From Mycolicibacterium chubuense NBB4 (lineage in GTDB: Bacteria; Actinomycetota; Actinomycetes; Mycobacteriales; Mycobacteriaceae), in the NCBI RefSeq assembly GCF_000266905.1, contig NC_018027.1, forward strand, positions 558,001-622,000: a DNA stretch of 64,000 nucleotides. Reading direction: 5' to 3'. The translations under genes and the position numbers were made by a program. The notes beneath the pieces were generated by a model. It saw nothing but the letters and a program-made list of their open reading frames with translations. It did not search any database and was not told where the DNA came from. Positions 42,240 to 50,902 of this stretch are shown here, piece after piece; within the stretch, counting starts at the first letter, position 1, and each line of letters opens with the position of its first letter.

Positions 42240-42267
42240 GCTCGACGCGCAGGACCAACGCCCGCCA

Positions 42268-43134
42268 CTACACCGACGCCAGCCGCTTCTTCTCCGCGTC
42301 GACGTCGAAAGTCGGTGGCGGCCAGGACATGTTCATCCGCTTGAGCGCCTCGATCAGCAGTTCGGTGATCGCCAGCCGGCTGTACCACTTCCGATTCGCC
42401 GGGATGATGTGCCACGGTGCGTACTCCGTGGAGGTGCGGTCCAGCATCGCCTGGTAGGCCTGCTGATACAGAGGCCACTTCAGCCGCTCGTCGATGTCGG
42501 CCGGGTTGTACTTCCAGTACTTGTCGGGCCGCTTCAGCCGCTTGGCCAGACGCTTCTTCTGCTCCTCGAGCGAGACGAACATCGCGACCTTCACGATCGT
42601 GGTCCCGCTGTCGACGAGTCCCCGCTCGAACGTGTTGATCTCGTCGTACCGCGGTTCCCACACCTCGGGCGGGACGAGGTTGTGCACGCGGACGATCAGC
42701 ACGTCCTCGTAGTGCGACCGGTCGAACACGCCGATCTGGCCGGGCTCGGGCAGCGCCTTGCGGATCCGCCACAGGAAGTCGTGCGAGAGCTCTTCCTCGG
42801 TCGGCTTGCCGAAGCTGGTGTACTTGATTCCCTGCGGATTGCCGCCCCCGACAACGTGTTTGACGATGCCGCCCTTGCCCGCGGTGTCCATGCCCTGCAA
42901 CACGAGCAGCAGCGAGCGGGTGTCACCCGAGCGGCTCCTGGCGTACAGCATCTCCTGCAGCTCGGCGAACCGGAGGTTGCGCTCGAACTGCAGGGTCGCC
43001 GCGTTGCTCTTCTTACCGTGGAAGCCGGGGGTGGCGTCGACGTCGATGTCGGCCACTTTGTCGCCGAGGCGGAACTTCAGCTTCTCGTGCGGCTCATGCG
43101 ACCACATCGATGGCAGGTCATCGACTTCGCTCAT
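42268..43134 (-). CDS. PPK2-family polyphosphate:nucleotide phosphotransferase
   Basis: 288 residues from ATG 43134. Walker A GMDTAGKGG near residue 78, the GNPQGIKYTSFGKPTEEE block, FDRSHYEDVL as the lid/Walker B region, and a NRKWYSRLAI tail. It differs clearly from the Rv3232c-like enzyme at 11307 and belongs to the short PPK2 group that uses polyphosphate to phosphorylate AMP or ADP. Ends in a tail-to-tail arrangement with the DUF559 gene and starts 4 nt after the TetR gene in the same direction. Confidence 0.9.
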   Translation of the reverse strand: MSEVDDLPSMWSHEPHEKLKFRLGDKVADIDVDATPGFHGKKSNAATLQFERNLRFAELQEMLYARSRSGDTRSLLLVLQGMDTAGKGGIVKHVVGGGNPQGIKYTSFGKPTEEELSHDFLWRIRKALPEPGQIGVFDRSHYEDVLIVRVHNLVPPEVWEPRYDEINTFERGLVDSGTTIVKVAMFVSLEEQKKRLAKRLKRPDKYWKYNPADIDERLKWPLYQQAYQAMLDRTSTEYAPWHIIPANRKWYSRLAITELLIEALKRMNMSWPPPTFDVDAEKKRLASV

Positions 43135-43138
43135 GCCC

Positions 43139-43843
43139 CTAGTCAAGCAGTTGCGGGGGCAGCACCGGGGAAGGATGAGAAGCGCGGCGGAATCTCTGCA
43201 GCGAGCCACCGACCTCGACGATGCCGCACAGTGCACTCCAGGACAGCATGGTCAGGTAGTCGATCAGCTCGTCGGCACTCATCCTCGGGTGCGACATCCA
43301 CGAGTGTGTGGCCAGCTGCACGCCGCCGACGATGTGATACGCCCACGGCTCCACGCCGCCGGTGTCCATGCCCACCGACACCATTCGCCGGCGCAGCATC
43401 ACCGCCAGCATGCGCGCGATGATCTCCTCCGACGCCGCGACGGCTTTGCTCTTGCTGGCGGAGTTGTTGGCCATCACGAAGCGGTACGGCTCGGGCTCGG
43501 CGGCGACGGTCTCGACGTAGACGCGGATGATCTCGCGGGTCAGGTCGTAGCCGTCCAGATTCGACGACAGGGCCGCGGCCATGTTCGGAATCAGCGTGGT
43601 CTGGGCGAACCGCATCATCACTGCGGTGGTCAGGTCGTTCTTGTCGACGAAGTAGCGATACAGCACCGTCTTGGAGACGCCGATCTCGGCGGCGATCTCG
43701 TCCATGCTGACGTTGCTGCCGAGGCGGCGGATCGCCTCCAGCGTGCCGTCGACCAGCTCGTTTCGCCGCTCGACCTTGTGCCGGTGCCAGCGTCGTTTAC
43801 GCCCATCGGTCTTGACCGCCACCGGCGAGGATTGTTGTGCCAC
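43139..43843 (-). CDS. TetR-family regulator (Rv0472c-like)
   Basis: 234 residues. The N-terminal TetR helix-turn-helix is plain: ELVDGTLEAIRRLGSNVSMDEIAAEIGVSKTVLYRYF in outline, about residues 28-66. The C-terminal ligand domain carries WMSHPRMSADELIDYL typical of the Rv0472c group. Position next to DUF445 matches M. tuberculosis. GTG start; a TATTAT hexamer at 43876-43881 on the minus strand could be its -10. Probably co-transcribed with the PPK2-type gene. Confidence 0.9.
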   Translation of the reverse strand: MAQQSSPVAVKTDGRKRRWHRHKVERRNELVDGTLEAIRRLGSNVSMDEIAAEIGVSKTVLYRYFVDKNDLTTAVMMRFAQTTLIPNMAAALSSNLDGYDLTREIIRVYVETVAAEPEPYRFVMANNSASKSKAVAASEEIIARMLAVMLRRRMVSVGMDTGGVEPWAYHIVGGVQLATHSWMSHPRMSADELIDYLTMLSWSALCGIVEVGGSLQRFRRASHPSPVLPPQLLD

Positions 43844-43940
43844 GTTCGCTGTGATCCGTTCCCTAGTCCCCGTCGATAATACGGCGGTAACGGTGAACCG
43901 GCGGTGACGGACGACGGCGGCAGAGCCGCACCGGCTGGCA

Positions 43941-45317
43941 GTGGCTCACTTGACGGATGATGGACGTGTGGCACACCGATTGAATGACGCCGGCCCACCG
44001 GCGGCGGTCCATGACGCGCCGAAGCGGACCAGCTTCGCCGAGGCGCTCGCCGGGGCCGATTCCGCCGCCGACGCCGAACGCCGTCGTGCGCTGCGCCGCA
44101 TGAAAACCGTGGCTCTGGGGTTCCTGATCGGTGCCTCCGTGATCTTTCTGCTGTGCACATGGGCGCAGTCGCGGGGGGCCGGTGGCGGGTCGGCCTGGAT
44201 CGGATACGTGCGGGCGGCGGCCGAGGCCGGCATGGTCGGCGCGCTGGCCGATTGGTTCGCGGTGACCGCGCTGTTCAAGCACCCCCTGGGCATCCCGATC
44301 CCGCACACGGCGATCATCAAGCGCAAGAAGGATCAGCTCGGCGAGGGGCTCGGCGCGTTCGTCCGGGAGAACTTCCTGTCGCCGGCGAACGTGGAGACCA
44401 AGTTGCGCGACGCCGACGTGGCGAGTCGCACCGGCAAGTGGCTGGCCGAACCGGTCAACGCCGGGCGGGTGGCGGCCGAGGTGGCGACGGTGCTGCGGGT
44501 GCTCGTCGAGCTGCTGCGTGACGAGGACGTTCAGCAGGTGCTGGACCGGATGATCATCAAGCGCATCGCCGAGCCCCAGTGGGGTCCGCCCATCGGCCGG
44601 GTGCTCGCGACGCTGCTCGCCGAGGGACGCCAGGAGGCGCTGCTGCAGTTGCTGGCCGACCGCGCGTTCCAGTGGTCGCTCAACGCCGGCGAGGTCATCG
44701 AGCGTGTCATCGAGCGTGATTCGCCGACGTGGTCGCCGCGCTGGGTGGACCACCTGGTCGGCGACCGCATCCACCGCGAGCTCATGGACTTCACCGACAA
44801 GGTGCGGCGCAACCCCGACCACGAACTCCGGCGGTCGGCCACCCGGTTCCTGTTCGAGTTCGCCGACGACCTGCAGCACGACGACACGACGATTCTCAAG
44901 GCCGAGAACGTCAAAGAGCAGATCATGGCCCGCGACGAGGTCGCCCGCGCCGCCGAGACAGCCTGGAGTGCGGCCAAGCGCATCATCCTCGAGTCCGTCG
45001 ACGACCCGTCGTCGACGCTGCGCGCCCGGATCGGCGACACCGTGGTGCGGATCGGTGAATCGCTGCGCGACGACGCCGACCTGCGCGACAAGGTCGACAA
45101 CTGGCTCGTGCGGGGTGCACAGCACCTCGTCGGGGAGTACGGAGCGGAGATCACGACGATCATCACCGACACGATCGAGCGGTGGAACGCCGACGAGGCG
45201 AGTCGCCGGATCGAATTGCACGTCGGCCGTGACCTGCAGTTCATCCGCATCAACGGCACGGTGGTGGGTTCGCTGGCGGGTCTGGTGATCTATACGGTGG
45301 CGCAGTTCCTGTTCTGA
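43941..45317 (+). CDS. DUF445 membrane-anchored protein (Rv0473)
   Basis: 458 residues from GTG 43941; GTG 43968 is an in-frame alternative. One span at about residues 54-75 (VALGFLIGASVIFLLC), followed by the DUF445 hallmark GYVRAAAEAGMVGALADWFAVTALF and FKHPLGIPIPHTAIIKRKKDQLGEGLG. A long alpha-helical middle and a closing C-terminal span (GSLAGLVIYTVAQFLF) follow. Helical lipid-transfer or membrane-organising roles have been suggested for the family, but none is established. Divergent from TetR. Confidence 0.9.
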   Translation: MAHLTDDGRVAHRLNDAGPPAAVHDAPKRTSFAEALAGADSAADAERRRALRRMKTVALGFLIGASVIFLLCTWAQSRGAGGGSAWIGYVRAAAEAGMVGALADWFAVTALFKHPLGIPIPHTAIIKRKKDQLGEGLGAFVRENFLSPANVETKLRDADVASRTGKWLAEPVNAGRVAAEVATVLRVLVELLRDEDVQQVLDRMIIKRIAEPQWGPPIGRVLATLLAEGRQEALLQLLADRAFQWSLNAGEVIERVIERDSPTWSPRWVDHLVGDRIHRELMDFTDKVRRNPDHELRRSATRFLFEFADDLQHDDTTILKAENVKEQIMARDEVARAAETAWSAAKRIILESVDDPSSTLRARIGDTVVRIGESLRDDADLRDKVDNWLVRGAQHLVGEYGAEITTIITDTIERWNADEASRRIELHVGRDLQFIRINGTVVGSLAGLVIYTVAQFLF

Positions 45318-45326
45318 CCTGCGCTA

Positions 45327-45354
45327 ACTAGTGCTTGCAAAAGTTAGCACTAGT
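45327..45354. promoter_or_regulatory. Inverted repeat ACTAGTGC-N12-GCACTAGT, likely operator of the Rv0474-type regulator
   Basis: Perfect 8-bp arms at 45327-45334 and 45347-45354. A nested pair GCTAAC (45323-45328) and GTTAGC (45343-45348) overlaps the same arms. AT-richer than its surroundings and 54 nt before the start of the XRE gene, so it probably covers that promoter. Confidence 0.65.
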
Positions 45355-45407
45355 CCGTACGGTTGATGGTGTCGGTAATCGGATACCCACCGCACGAGGG
45401 AGCACTC

Positions 45408-45912
45408 ATGCCGCAGGATGAGAATCTTGCCGCTGTCGTGTCCAGCGCTGCACAGGACATCGGCTCGTTCATCCGGACACAGCGCGAGGCCGCGCAGGTG
45501 TCGGTGCGGCAGCTGGCCGAGAAGGCCGGCGTCAGCAATCCCTACCTCAGCCAGATCGAGCGGGGATTGCGCAAACCCTCGGCCGACGTGCTGAACCAGA
45601 TCGCCAAGGCGCTCCGGGTCTCTGCGGAGGTGCTCTACATCCGGGCCGGGATTCTGGAGCCGAGTGAGTCCAACGAGGTGCGCGACGCCATCGTCACCGA
45701 CACGGCGATCAGCGAGCGGCAGAAGCAGGTGCTGCTCGACATCTACACGTCGTTCTGTCAGCAGAACGAGGCCACCCTCCCCGACGACGGTGCGCCGCAC
45801 CAACGTGTCAGCGAAGCAGAAGAGGAGCCGACGACTGAACAGCACAAGAGCCCTCTAGAAATCCCGCAAACACCATCGTTCGACTTCAACCGTGACATGA
45901 GAGGAATCACCC

Positions 45913-45920
<8 letters not shown>
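45408..45920 (+). CDS. XRE-family transcriptional regulator (Rv0474-like)
   Basis: 170 residues from ATG 45408, preceded by GAGGGAG. A Cro/CI helix-turn-helix at about residues 20-75 ([22 protein letters not shown], then [15 protein letters not shown]) is followed by a short acidic C-terminal region ([11 protein letters not shown]). No dimerisation domain beyond this is recognised. It overlaps hbhA by 8 nt, so the regulator and the adhesin are co-transcribed and probably controlled from the inverted repeat upstream. Confidence 0.92.
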
Positions 45921-46557
<637 letters not shown>

Positions 46558-46631
46558 TCGGCTCCCTTTTCGGAAGTCGACACCACCGCGAGCGGTGTAG
46601 TTAGACCAAGGGGACGTAACCCGCATAGGCT

Positions 46632-46919
46632 GTGAGCGTGGAGCTCCAAGGCCTGGTGGGTTACGTCCTCTTCGCTGTGCAGGTCGCCGTCCTGGTGATG
46701 GCGGTGTACGCGTTCGTCCACGCGGCGATCCAGCGACCCGACGCCTACACCGCGGCCGACAAGCTGACCAAGCCGGTGTGGCTGGTGATCCTCGGCGTCG
46801 GCATCCTGCTGGCGCTCGTGCTGAGTATCACCGGTGTCGCGATCGCGGCCGTGGCGTCGGGCGTCTACCTCGTCGACGTGCGTCCCAAGATCCTCGAGAT
46901 CCAGGGGAAGTCCCGCTAG
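46632..46919 (+). CDS. DUF2516 small membrane protein (Rv0476)
   Basis: 95 residues with two membrane spans (about residues 9-32 and 49-75) separated by a [21 protein letters not shown] loop, which is the DUF2516 core. Function unknown. Its stop TAG shares a base with the GTG of the next gene (TAGTG), so the pair is coupled. Confidence 0.85.
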   Translation: MSVELQGLVGYVLFAVQVAVLVMAVYAFVHAAIQRPDAYTAADKLTKPVWLVILGVGILLALVLSITGVAIAAVASGVYLVDVRPKILEIQGKSR

Positions 46920-47332
46920 TGCGACTCGCCCTGGCCGCCGCGGCAGCGGCGTGCGTTCTGCCTGTCGCGTTCGCCCCCGCGGCCGCCGCCGCTCCGGGCA
47001 TCCAGCCGCCGCCGTACGTCGACCACGTCCAGTGGGCCACGTGGGGCGACCTGTCCAGCCTGCGCGTGTATCCCACGCCCGCCGGCCGCGACACGTCCGG
47101 CCGGCCCGGCACCTCCGCGCAGGCGGACGAGGCGTGGGCCGAGGTCCTGAAGCTCTCGCCCGATGCCGCGACGGCGGGCATGAAGGACCAATTCGATTGC
47201 CACTGGAAGTTCGCCGAGATCTTCGAGCCGGGCAAGGCCAGTTGGAACCTCGAGCCGTGGCGCCCGCAGGTCAGCCAGGACGAGATGCTGAAGACGGGCT
47301 GCAACCCGGGCGGCGCCGAAGAACCCTTCTGA
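46919..47332 (+). CDS. Secreted DUF2599 protein (Rv0477-like)
   Basis: 137 residues from GTG 46919, chosen since it directly overlaps the previous stop. A 28-residue signal peptide rich in Ala and Val ends at an AAAAAP site. The mature part has [18 protein letters not shown] and the DUF2599-like pattern with two Cys residues (DQFDCHWK near 93 and LKTGCNPGG near 127), which may form a disulfide outside the cell. Its stop TGA overlaps the ATG of deoC by one base. Confidence 0.87.
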   Translation: MRLALAAAAAACVLPVAFAPAAAAAPGIQPPPYVDHVQWATWGDLSSLRVYPTPAGRDTSGRPGTSAQADEAWAEVLKLSPDAATAGMKDQFDCHWKFAEIFEPGKASWNLEPWRPQVSQDEMLKTGCNPGGAEEPF

Positions 47333-48012
47333 TGGGCTCCTATACGCGCGCGCAGGTCGCTGCGCTCGTCGACCACACGCTGCTCAAACCCGAAGCCACT
47401 CCCGCCGACATCGAGGCGCTGGCGGCCGAGGCCGCGGACCTCGGCGTGTTCGCGATCTGTGTCTCGCCGTCGATGGCAGCAATCGCCGAGCAGTCCCGCT
47501 CGGAGCGGCAGGCGCTCGCCGCGGTCGTCGGATTCCCTTCCGGCAAGCACCTTTCCGCCATCAAGGCCCAGGAGGCGCGACTGGCCGCAGAGGCGGGCGC
47601 GGGGGAGATCGACATGGTCATCGACATCGGCTGCGCGCTGGCCGGCGACGTCGACGCGGTGCGCGCCGACATCGCCGCCGTGCGCGACGCCGTTCCCGAT
47701 GCGGTGCTGAAGGTCATCGTGGAATCGGCAGCCTTGCTGAGCCTCGGCGACGAGGAGACTCTGCTCGCCGCGTGCCGGGCCGCCGAGGAAGCGGGAGCCG
47801 ATTTCGTCAAGACCTCCACGGGCTTTCATCCCGCCGGCGGCGCCTCGGTCCGAGCGGTCGAGTTGATGTCGGGCGCGGTCGGCGGCCGGCTGGGGGTGAA
47901 AGCGAGCGGCGGAATCCGCTCGGCCGCAGACGCTTTCGCGATGCTCGAGGCGGGCGCGACCCGGCTGGGGCTGTCGGGCACCCGTGCGGTGCTGGACGGA
48001 ATTCCCGACTGA
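47332..48012 (+). CDS. deoC: Deoxyribose-phosphate aldolase
   Basis: 226 residues, the usual class I DeoC length. [10 protein letters not shown] at the N-terminus, EIDMVIDIG, the Schiff-base lysine in [10 protein letters not shown] near residue 155, and a second catalytic lysine in [10 protein letters not shown] near 185. Converts 2-deoxyribose-5-phosphate to glyceraldehyde-3-phosphate and acetaldehyde in deoxynucleoside breakdown. Overlap TGATG with the preceding secreted-protein gene. Confidence 0.95.
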   Translation: MGSYTRAQVAALVDHTLLKPEATPADIEALAAEAADLGVFAICVSPSMAAIAEQSRSERQALAAVVGFPSGKHLSAIKAQEARLAAEAGAGEIDMVIDIGCALAGDVDAVRADIAAVRDAVPDAVLKVIVESAALLSLGDEETLLAACRAAEEAGADFVKTSTGFHPAGGASVRAVELMSGAVGGRLGVKASGGIRSAADAFAMLEAGATRLGLSGTRAVLDGIPD

Positions 48013-48028
48013 CGCGCTCGGCGGTGAA

Positions 48029-48295
48029 TCAGCCCGTCTGCTGAAAGTCGTTGCGGGCGAGGCAGATCTCTGCGAGATCGTCGAGCGACATCGGGAGGAC
48101 CCGGGCCAGTGCGGCAATGGTGCTGAACCCGGGTGTCGCGAGCCGTCCGGTCTCGATCTTGCGCAGCGTCTCCGGCGAGATCGCCGCCGCCTGAGCCACT
48201 TCGGCGATGGTGCGGTCCCCCCGGGCCAGGCGGAGCTGCCGGCCGAGGCGCTTACCGGCGGCGAGCTGTTCTGCGGTCAGCGGAAGACGCACCAT
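48029..48295 (-). CDS. XRE-family helix-turn-helix repressor
   Basis: 88 residues, almost entirely a Cro/CI domain: LGRQLRLARGDRTIAEVAQAAAIS, then ETLRKIETGRLATPG at about residues 18-55. ATG 48295 has TAGGCT ending 7 nt upstream, so the message should be leaderless. It is divergent from the methionine aminopeptidase-like gene, with two matching palindromes in the 84-bp gap. Small size and lack of a ligand domain suggest a simple repressor. M. tuberculosis has no such gene between deoC and Rv0479c. Confidence 0.88.
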   Translation of the reverse strand: MVRLPLTAEQLAAGKRLGRQLRLARGDRTIAEVAQAAAISPETLRKIETGRLATPGFSTIAALARVLPMSLDDLAEICLARNDFQQTG

Positions 48296-48301
48296 GCGGG
48301 C

Positions 48302-48307
48302 AGCCTA
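48302..48307 (-). promoter_or_regulatory. -10 hexamer TAGGCT, leaderless XRE repressor
   Basis: Minus-strand TANNNT hexamer whose last base is 7 nt from the ATG at 48295. Confidence 0.5.
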
Positions 48308-48317
48308 CCTCGATTCA

Positions 48318-48362
48318 GTATGAAAATACCGCGGCCTCCGGTTACGCTGGTATTTTCATACC
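48318..48362. promoter_or_regulatory. Paired operators GTAT-N4-ATAC(C)
   Basis: GTATGAAAATACC (48318-48330) and GGTATTTTCATACC (48349-48362). Each is itself a palindrome, and the two are exact inverted copies of one another over 13 bp. TACGCT at 48343-48348, a possible -10 for the aminopeptidase-like gene, lies between them; the left site covers the -35 zone of the repressor gene. Confidence 0.75.
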
Positions 48363-48379
48363 GCTTTCTGGAGGGTCGC

Positions 48380-49156
48380 TTGCTGGAACTGAAGACGCCG
48401 CGGGAGATCGCGGCGATGGGCGTCACCGGCATCTTCATCGCCGAACTTCTCGACGACCTCGCTCGTCGTGCGCGCCCAGGAGTGAACCTGCTCGATCTCG
48501 AACATCGGGCCCGGGAGCTGATCGCGGCGCGCGGTGCCCAGTCGTGCTACTGGGATTACGAGCCGTCGTTCGGGCGCGGGCCGTTCCGCAACGTCATCTG
48601 CCTGTCGGTCAACGACGCAGTGCTGCACGGCCTTCCGCACGACTATGTGCTGAAGGATGCGGACGTGTTGACCATGGACATCGCCGTGTCCATCGACGGA
48701 TGGGCCGCCGATTCCGCGCGCACCGTCATCGTCGGCACCCCGCGCGCCGAGGATCGGCGCCTCGTCGCCGCGACCGAGCAGGCACTGTCAGCAGGCGTCG
48801 CCGCCGCGCTGCCGGGGAACCGGCTGGGGGACGTCTCCGCGGCGATCGGTGCGGTGGCGGCGGACTACGGGTATGCGGTCAACACCGAGTTCGGCGGCCA
48901 CGGGATCGGGCGCACCATGCACGAGGATCCGCACGTCCCCAACACCGGGCGTCCCGGGCGCGGGCTCGAACTGCGGCCGGGCCTGACCCTCGCGCTCGAG
49001 CCCTGGTTCGCCGCCGGCACCGACAGGATCGTCTACGACCCGGACGGGTGGACCATCCGGTCCGCGGACGGATCTCGAACCGCCCACAGCGAACACACTA
49101 TTGCGATCACCGACGGTCCGCCTCTGGTGCTGACGAGCCGTGCGCGCGGTGCCTAG
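48380..49156 (+). CDS. Methionine aminopeptidase-like M24 metallopeptidase
   Basis: 258 residues from TTG 48380, which has GGAGGG at 48370-48375. Type I MetAP pattern: LKTPREIAAM at the start, a His in AVLHGLPHDYVLKDADVLTMDIA with two metal-binding Asp residues, GGHGIGRTMHEDPHVPN with further ligands, and ALEPWF for the Glu. The usual sequence VNEVVCHGIP is changed to VNDAVLHGLP. The protein may therefore act on nascent chains, on special N-termini or on other peptides. It is divergent from its likely repressor. The 3' end overlaps the convergent DUF2993 gene by 4 nt. Confidence 0.88.
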   Translation: MLELKTPREIAAMGVTGIFIAELLDDLARRARPGVNLLDLEHRARELIAARGAQSCYWDYEPSFGRGPFRNVICLSVNDAVLHGLPHDYVLKDADVLTMDIAVSIDGWAADSARTVIVGTPRAEDRRLVAATEQALSAGVAAALPGNRLGDVSAAIGAVAADYGYAVNTEFGGHGIGRTMHEDPHVPNTGRPGRGLELRPGLTLALEPWFAAGTDRIVYDPDGWTIRSADGSRTAHSEHTIAITDGPPLVLTSRARGA

Positions 49157-50052
49157 AGGCTGGAGAAGCAGGGGTCGTCGTTCTGCTTGGGCAGCGACGC
49201 GTTCTGTGTCGAAAAGCGGCTGACCACACCGGTATCGGTGACCTGGACGGAATCGGCGTGGATGGCGAGCGGATAGTTCTTCGTCAGCTGCGAGGTGAAC
49301 GCATCCAACGCCGGCTGCACGGTCTCGCGCGGCAGCGTGAAGCCCAGCCCGGTGACCTTCTGGACCTGAAGGGAGATGCCGCCATCGACGACCTGTGGCT
49401 TGGCGGTGATGCTGCCCAGCGCGCCCTCGAGTTCGACGGTGCCGTCGCTGGGATTCGTCGTCACACCGGTGACGAAGCTGCCGATCAGCGGAACCGCGCC
49501 CTGGATGGTCTGTTTGATGCCGTCGGAGGTCCAGGTGATGTCGGCGGTCAGCGAACCGACCGAACCGCCGGAGTTCGCGGTGTTCTCCAGGCGGACGTCG
49601 TTGATGTCGAGGTTGACCTTCATCCCCTTGGCTTCGCGGACCTGGTTGCCCGCGGTCTCGATGCGGATGTTGGTGTAGTGCCCCGACATGTGTTGCACCA
49701 GGAACGGCGGCAGCACCCCGAACGACGCCTTCGCGTTGTCCTGCACGACGCACTCGACGACCTTGGTGACGACCGAGTCGGCACGGTGACGGGCGTAGAG
49801 CTCACCGCCGAGTAGGACAGCGAACACCAGTGCCATGACGATCACGACGACCAGGACGATCGACAGGGGGTCGCTGAAGAGCCTCTTGAGTTTCGCCGGC
49901 AACGACGAATCCTCCTCGGGGGGCGGGGGAGCAGGGGTCGCGGGGGCTGCGGGGGCGTAGCCCTGCGGTGGGTAACCCTGCGGCGGATGCTGCGGGAACT
50001 GTGGCTGCCCTGTGCCGGGCTGCTGCGGCGGGTGGGCCCAGGGATCGGTCAC
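49153..50052 (-). CDS. DUF2993 membrane protein with proline-rich N-terminus (Rv0479c)
   Basis: 299 residues. A cytoplasmic N-terminus of about 55 residues is rich in Pro, Gln, Gly and Tyr (PPQGYPPQGY repeats). One membrane span (about 65-88, IVLVVVIVMALVFAVLLGG) and an outer DUF2993 domain to residue 299 follow. DUF2993 includes LmeA, a mannan-elongation factor, so an envelope role is likely. The GTG start overlaps the stop of the upstream nitrilase-like gene (GTGA at 50049-50052). Confidence 0.85.
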   Translation of the reverse strand: MTDPWAHPPQQPGTGQPQFPQHPPQGYPPQGYAPAAPATPAPPPPEEDSSLPAKLKRLFSDPLSIVLVVVIVMALVFAVLLGGELYARHRADSVVTKVVECVVQDNAKASFGVLPPFLVQHMSGHYTNIRIETAGNQVREAKGMKVNLDINDVRLENTANSGGSVGSLTADITWTSDGIKQTIQGAVPLIGSFVTGVTTNPSDGTVELEGALGSITAKPQVVDGGISLQVQKVTGLGFTLPRETVQPALDAFTSQLTKNYPLAIHADSVQVTDTGVVSRFSTQNASLPKQNDDPCFSSL

Positions 50053-50867
50053 CCCAGGGATTCTGCCCTACTGTGATGAGCAAACCCTGAGCGGTTGTGC
50101 ATGACCGCGACGGTCTCGCGTGCCTTGCGGGCGGCCTCCAGGTCGATGTCACAGACCAGCAGCTGCGGGTCGGCGTCCGCCGACGCGAGCACTTCGCCCA
50201 GGGCGGAGGCGACCACGCTGCCGCCGACGCCGGTGGGACCGAGGGCGGCGATCTCGTCGCCGGGATAGGCCTGACCGACGGCGGCGACGACGCTGTTGGT
50301 GTCGATCGCGCGGGCCCGCGCGAGCAACGTCCACTGCTCCAGCTTGCCGGGTCCGGTGCCCCACGAGGCGTGCGCGGTGATGACTTCCGCCCCGCGTTCG
50401 GCGAGCTCGACGTAGAGCTCCGGGAAGCGGATGTCGTAGCACAGCGTCAGGCCGACGGTGATCCCGTCGACGGTGATGACGACCGGCTCACGGCCCGGCG
50501 CGACGGTCTTGGACTCGGCGAAACCGAACGCGTCGTAGAGGTGGATCTTGTCGTAGCGGGCGTCCACCCCCGGGCCGGTGGCGATGAGCGTGTTGGTGAC
50601 GCGGTCGTCGTCCTCCGAGGGGACGAACATGCCCGCGACCACCACGACGCCCGCCCCGGCCGCGATGCGCCGGACCTCCGACGCCCACGGGCCGTCGAAC
50701 GGCTCCGCGATCGGTGCGAGCGGCACCCCGAACCGGCACATGGTCGCCTCGGGGAACAGCACCAGGGAGGCCCCGGCGTCGGCGGCGCGGCGCGTGTGAT
50801 CTTCGACCAGCGCGAGGTTGGCGGCCGGGTCGGTGCCGCTGCGGATCTGAGCCAGTGCAACTCGCAT
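50049..50867 (-). CDS. Carbon-nitrogen hydrolase, nitrilase superfamily (Rv0480c)
   Basis: 272 residues from ATG 50867. The Glu-Lys-Cys triad is visible: FPEATM (Glu near residue 40), YDKIHLYD (Lys near 110) and TLCYDIRFPEL (Cys near 143). The sequence resembles Nit2-like omega-amidase or deaminated-glutathione amidase enzymes, which fits the mycothiol-rich setting but is only a family-based guess. Followed by a coupled DUF2993 gene. Confidence 0.9.
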   Translation of the reverse strand: MRVALAQIRSGTDPAANLALVEDHTRRAADAGASLVLFPEATMCRFGVPLAPIAEPFDGPWASEVRRIAAGAGVVVVAGMFVPSEDDDRVTNTLIATGPGVDARYDKIHLYDAFGFAESKTVAPGREPVVITVDGITVGLTLCYDIRFPELYVELAERGAEVITAHASWGTGPGKLEQWTLLARARAIDTNSVVAAVGQAYPGDEIAALGPTGVGGSVVASALGEVLASADADPQLLVCDIDLEAARKARETVAVMHNRSGFAHHSRAESLG

Positions 50868-50902
50868 GAGTCCCAGCCTAGTTACGGACCCCCGGGCGGG
50901 GC

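Noticed and set aside
45341..45354. Resemblance of GTTAGCACT to a CIRCE half-site (HrcA operator)
   Set aside because: The second arm is ACTAGTGC rather than GAGTGCTAA at 9-nt spacing, and no heat-shock gene follows; a site for the adjacent XRE protein fits better.
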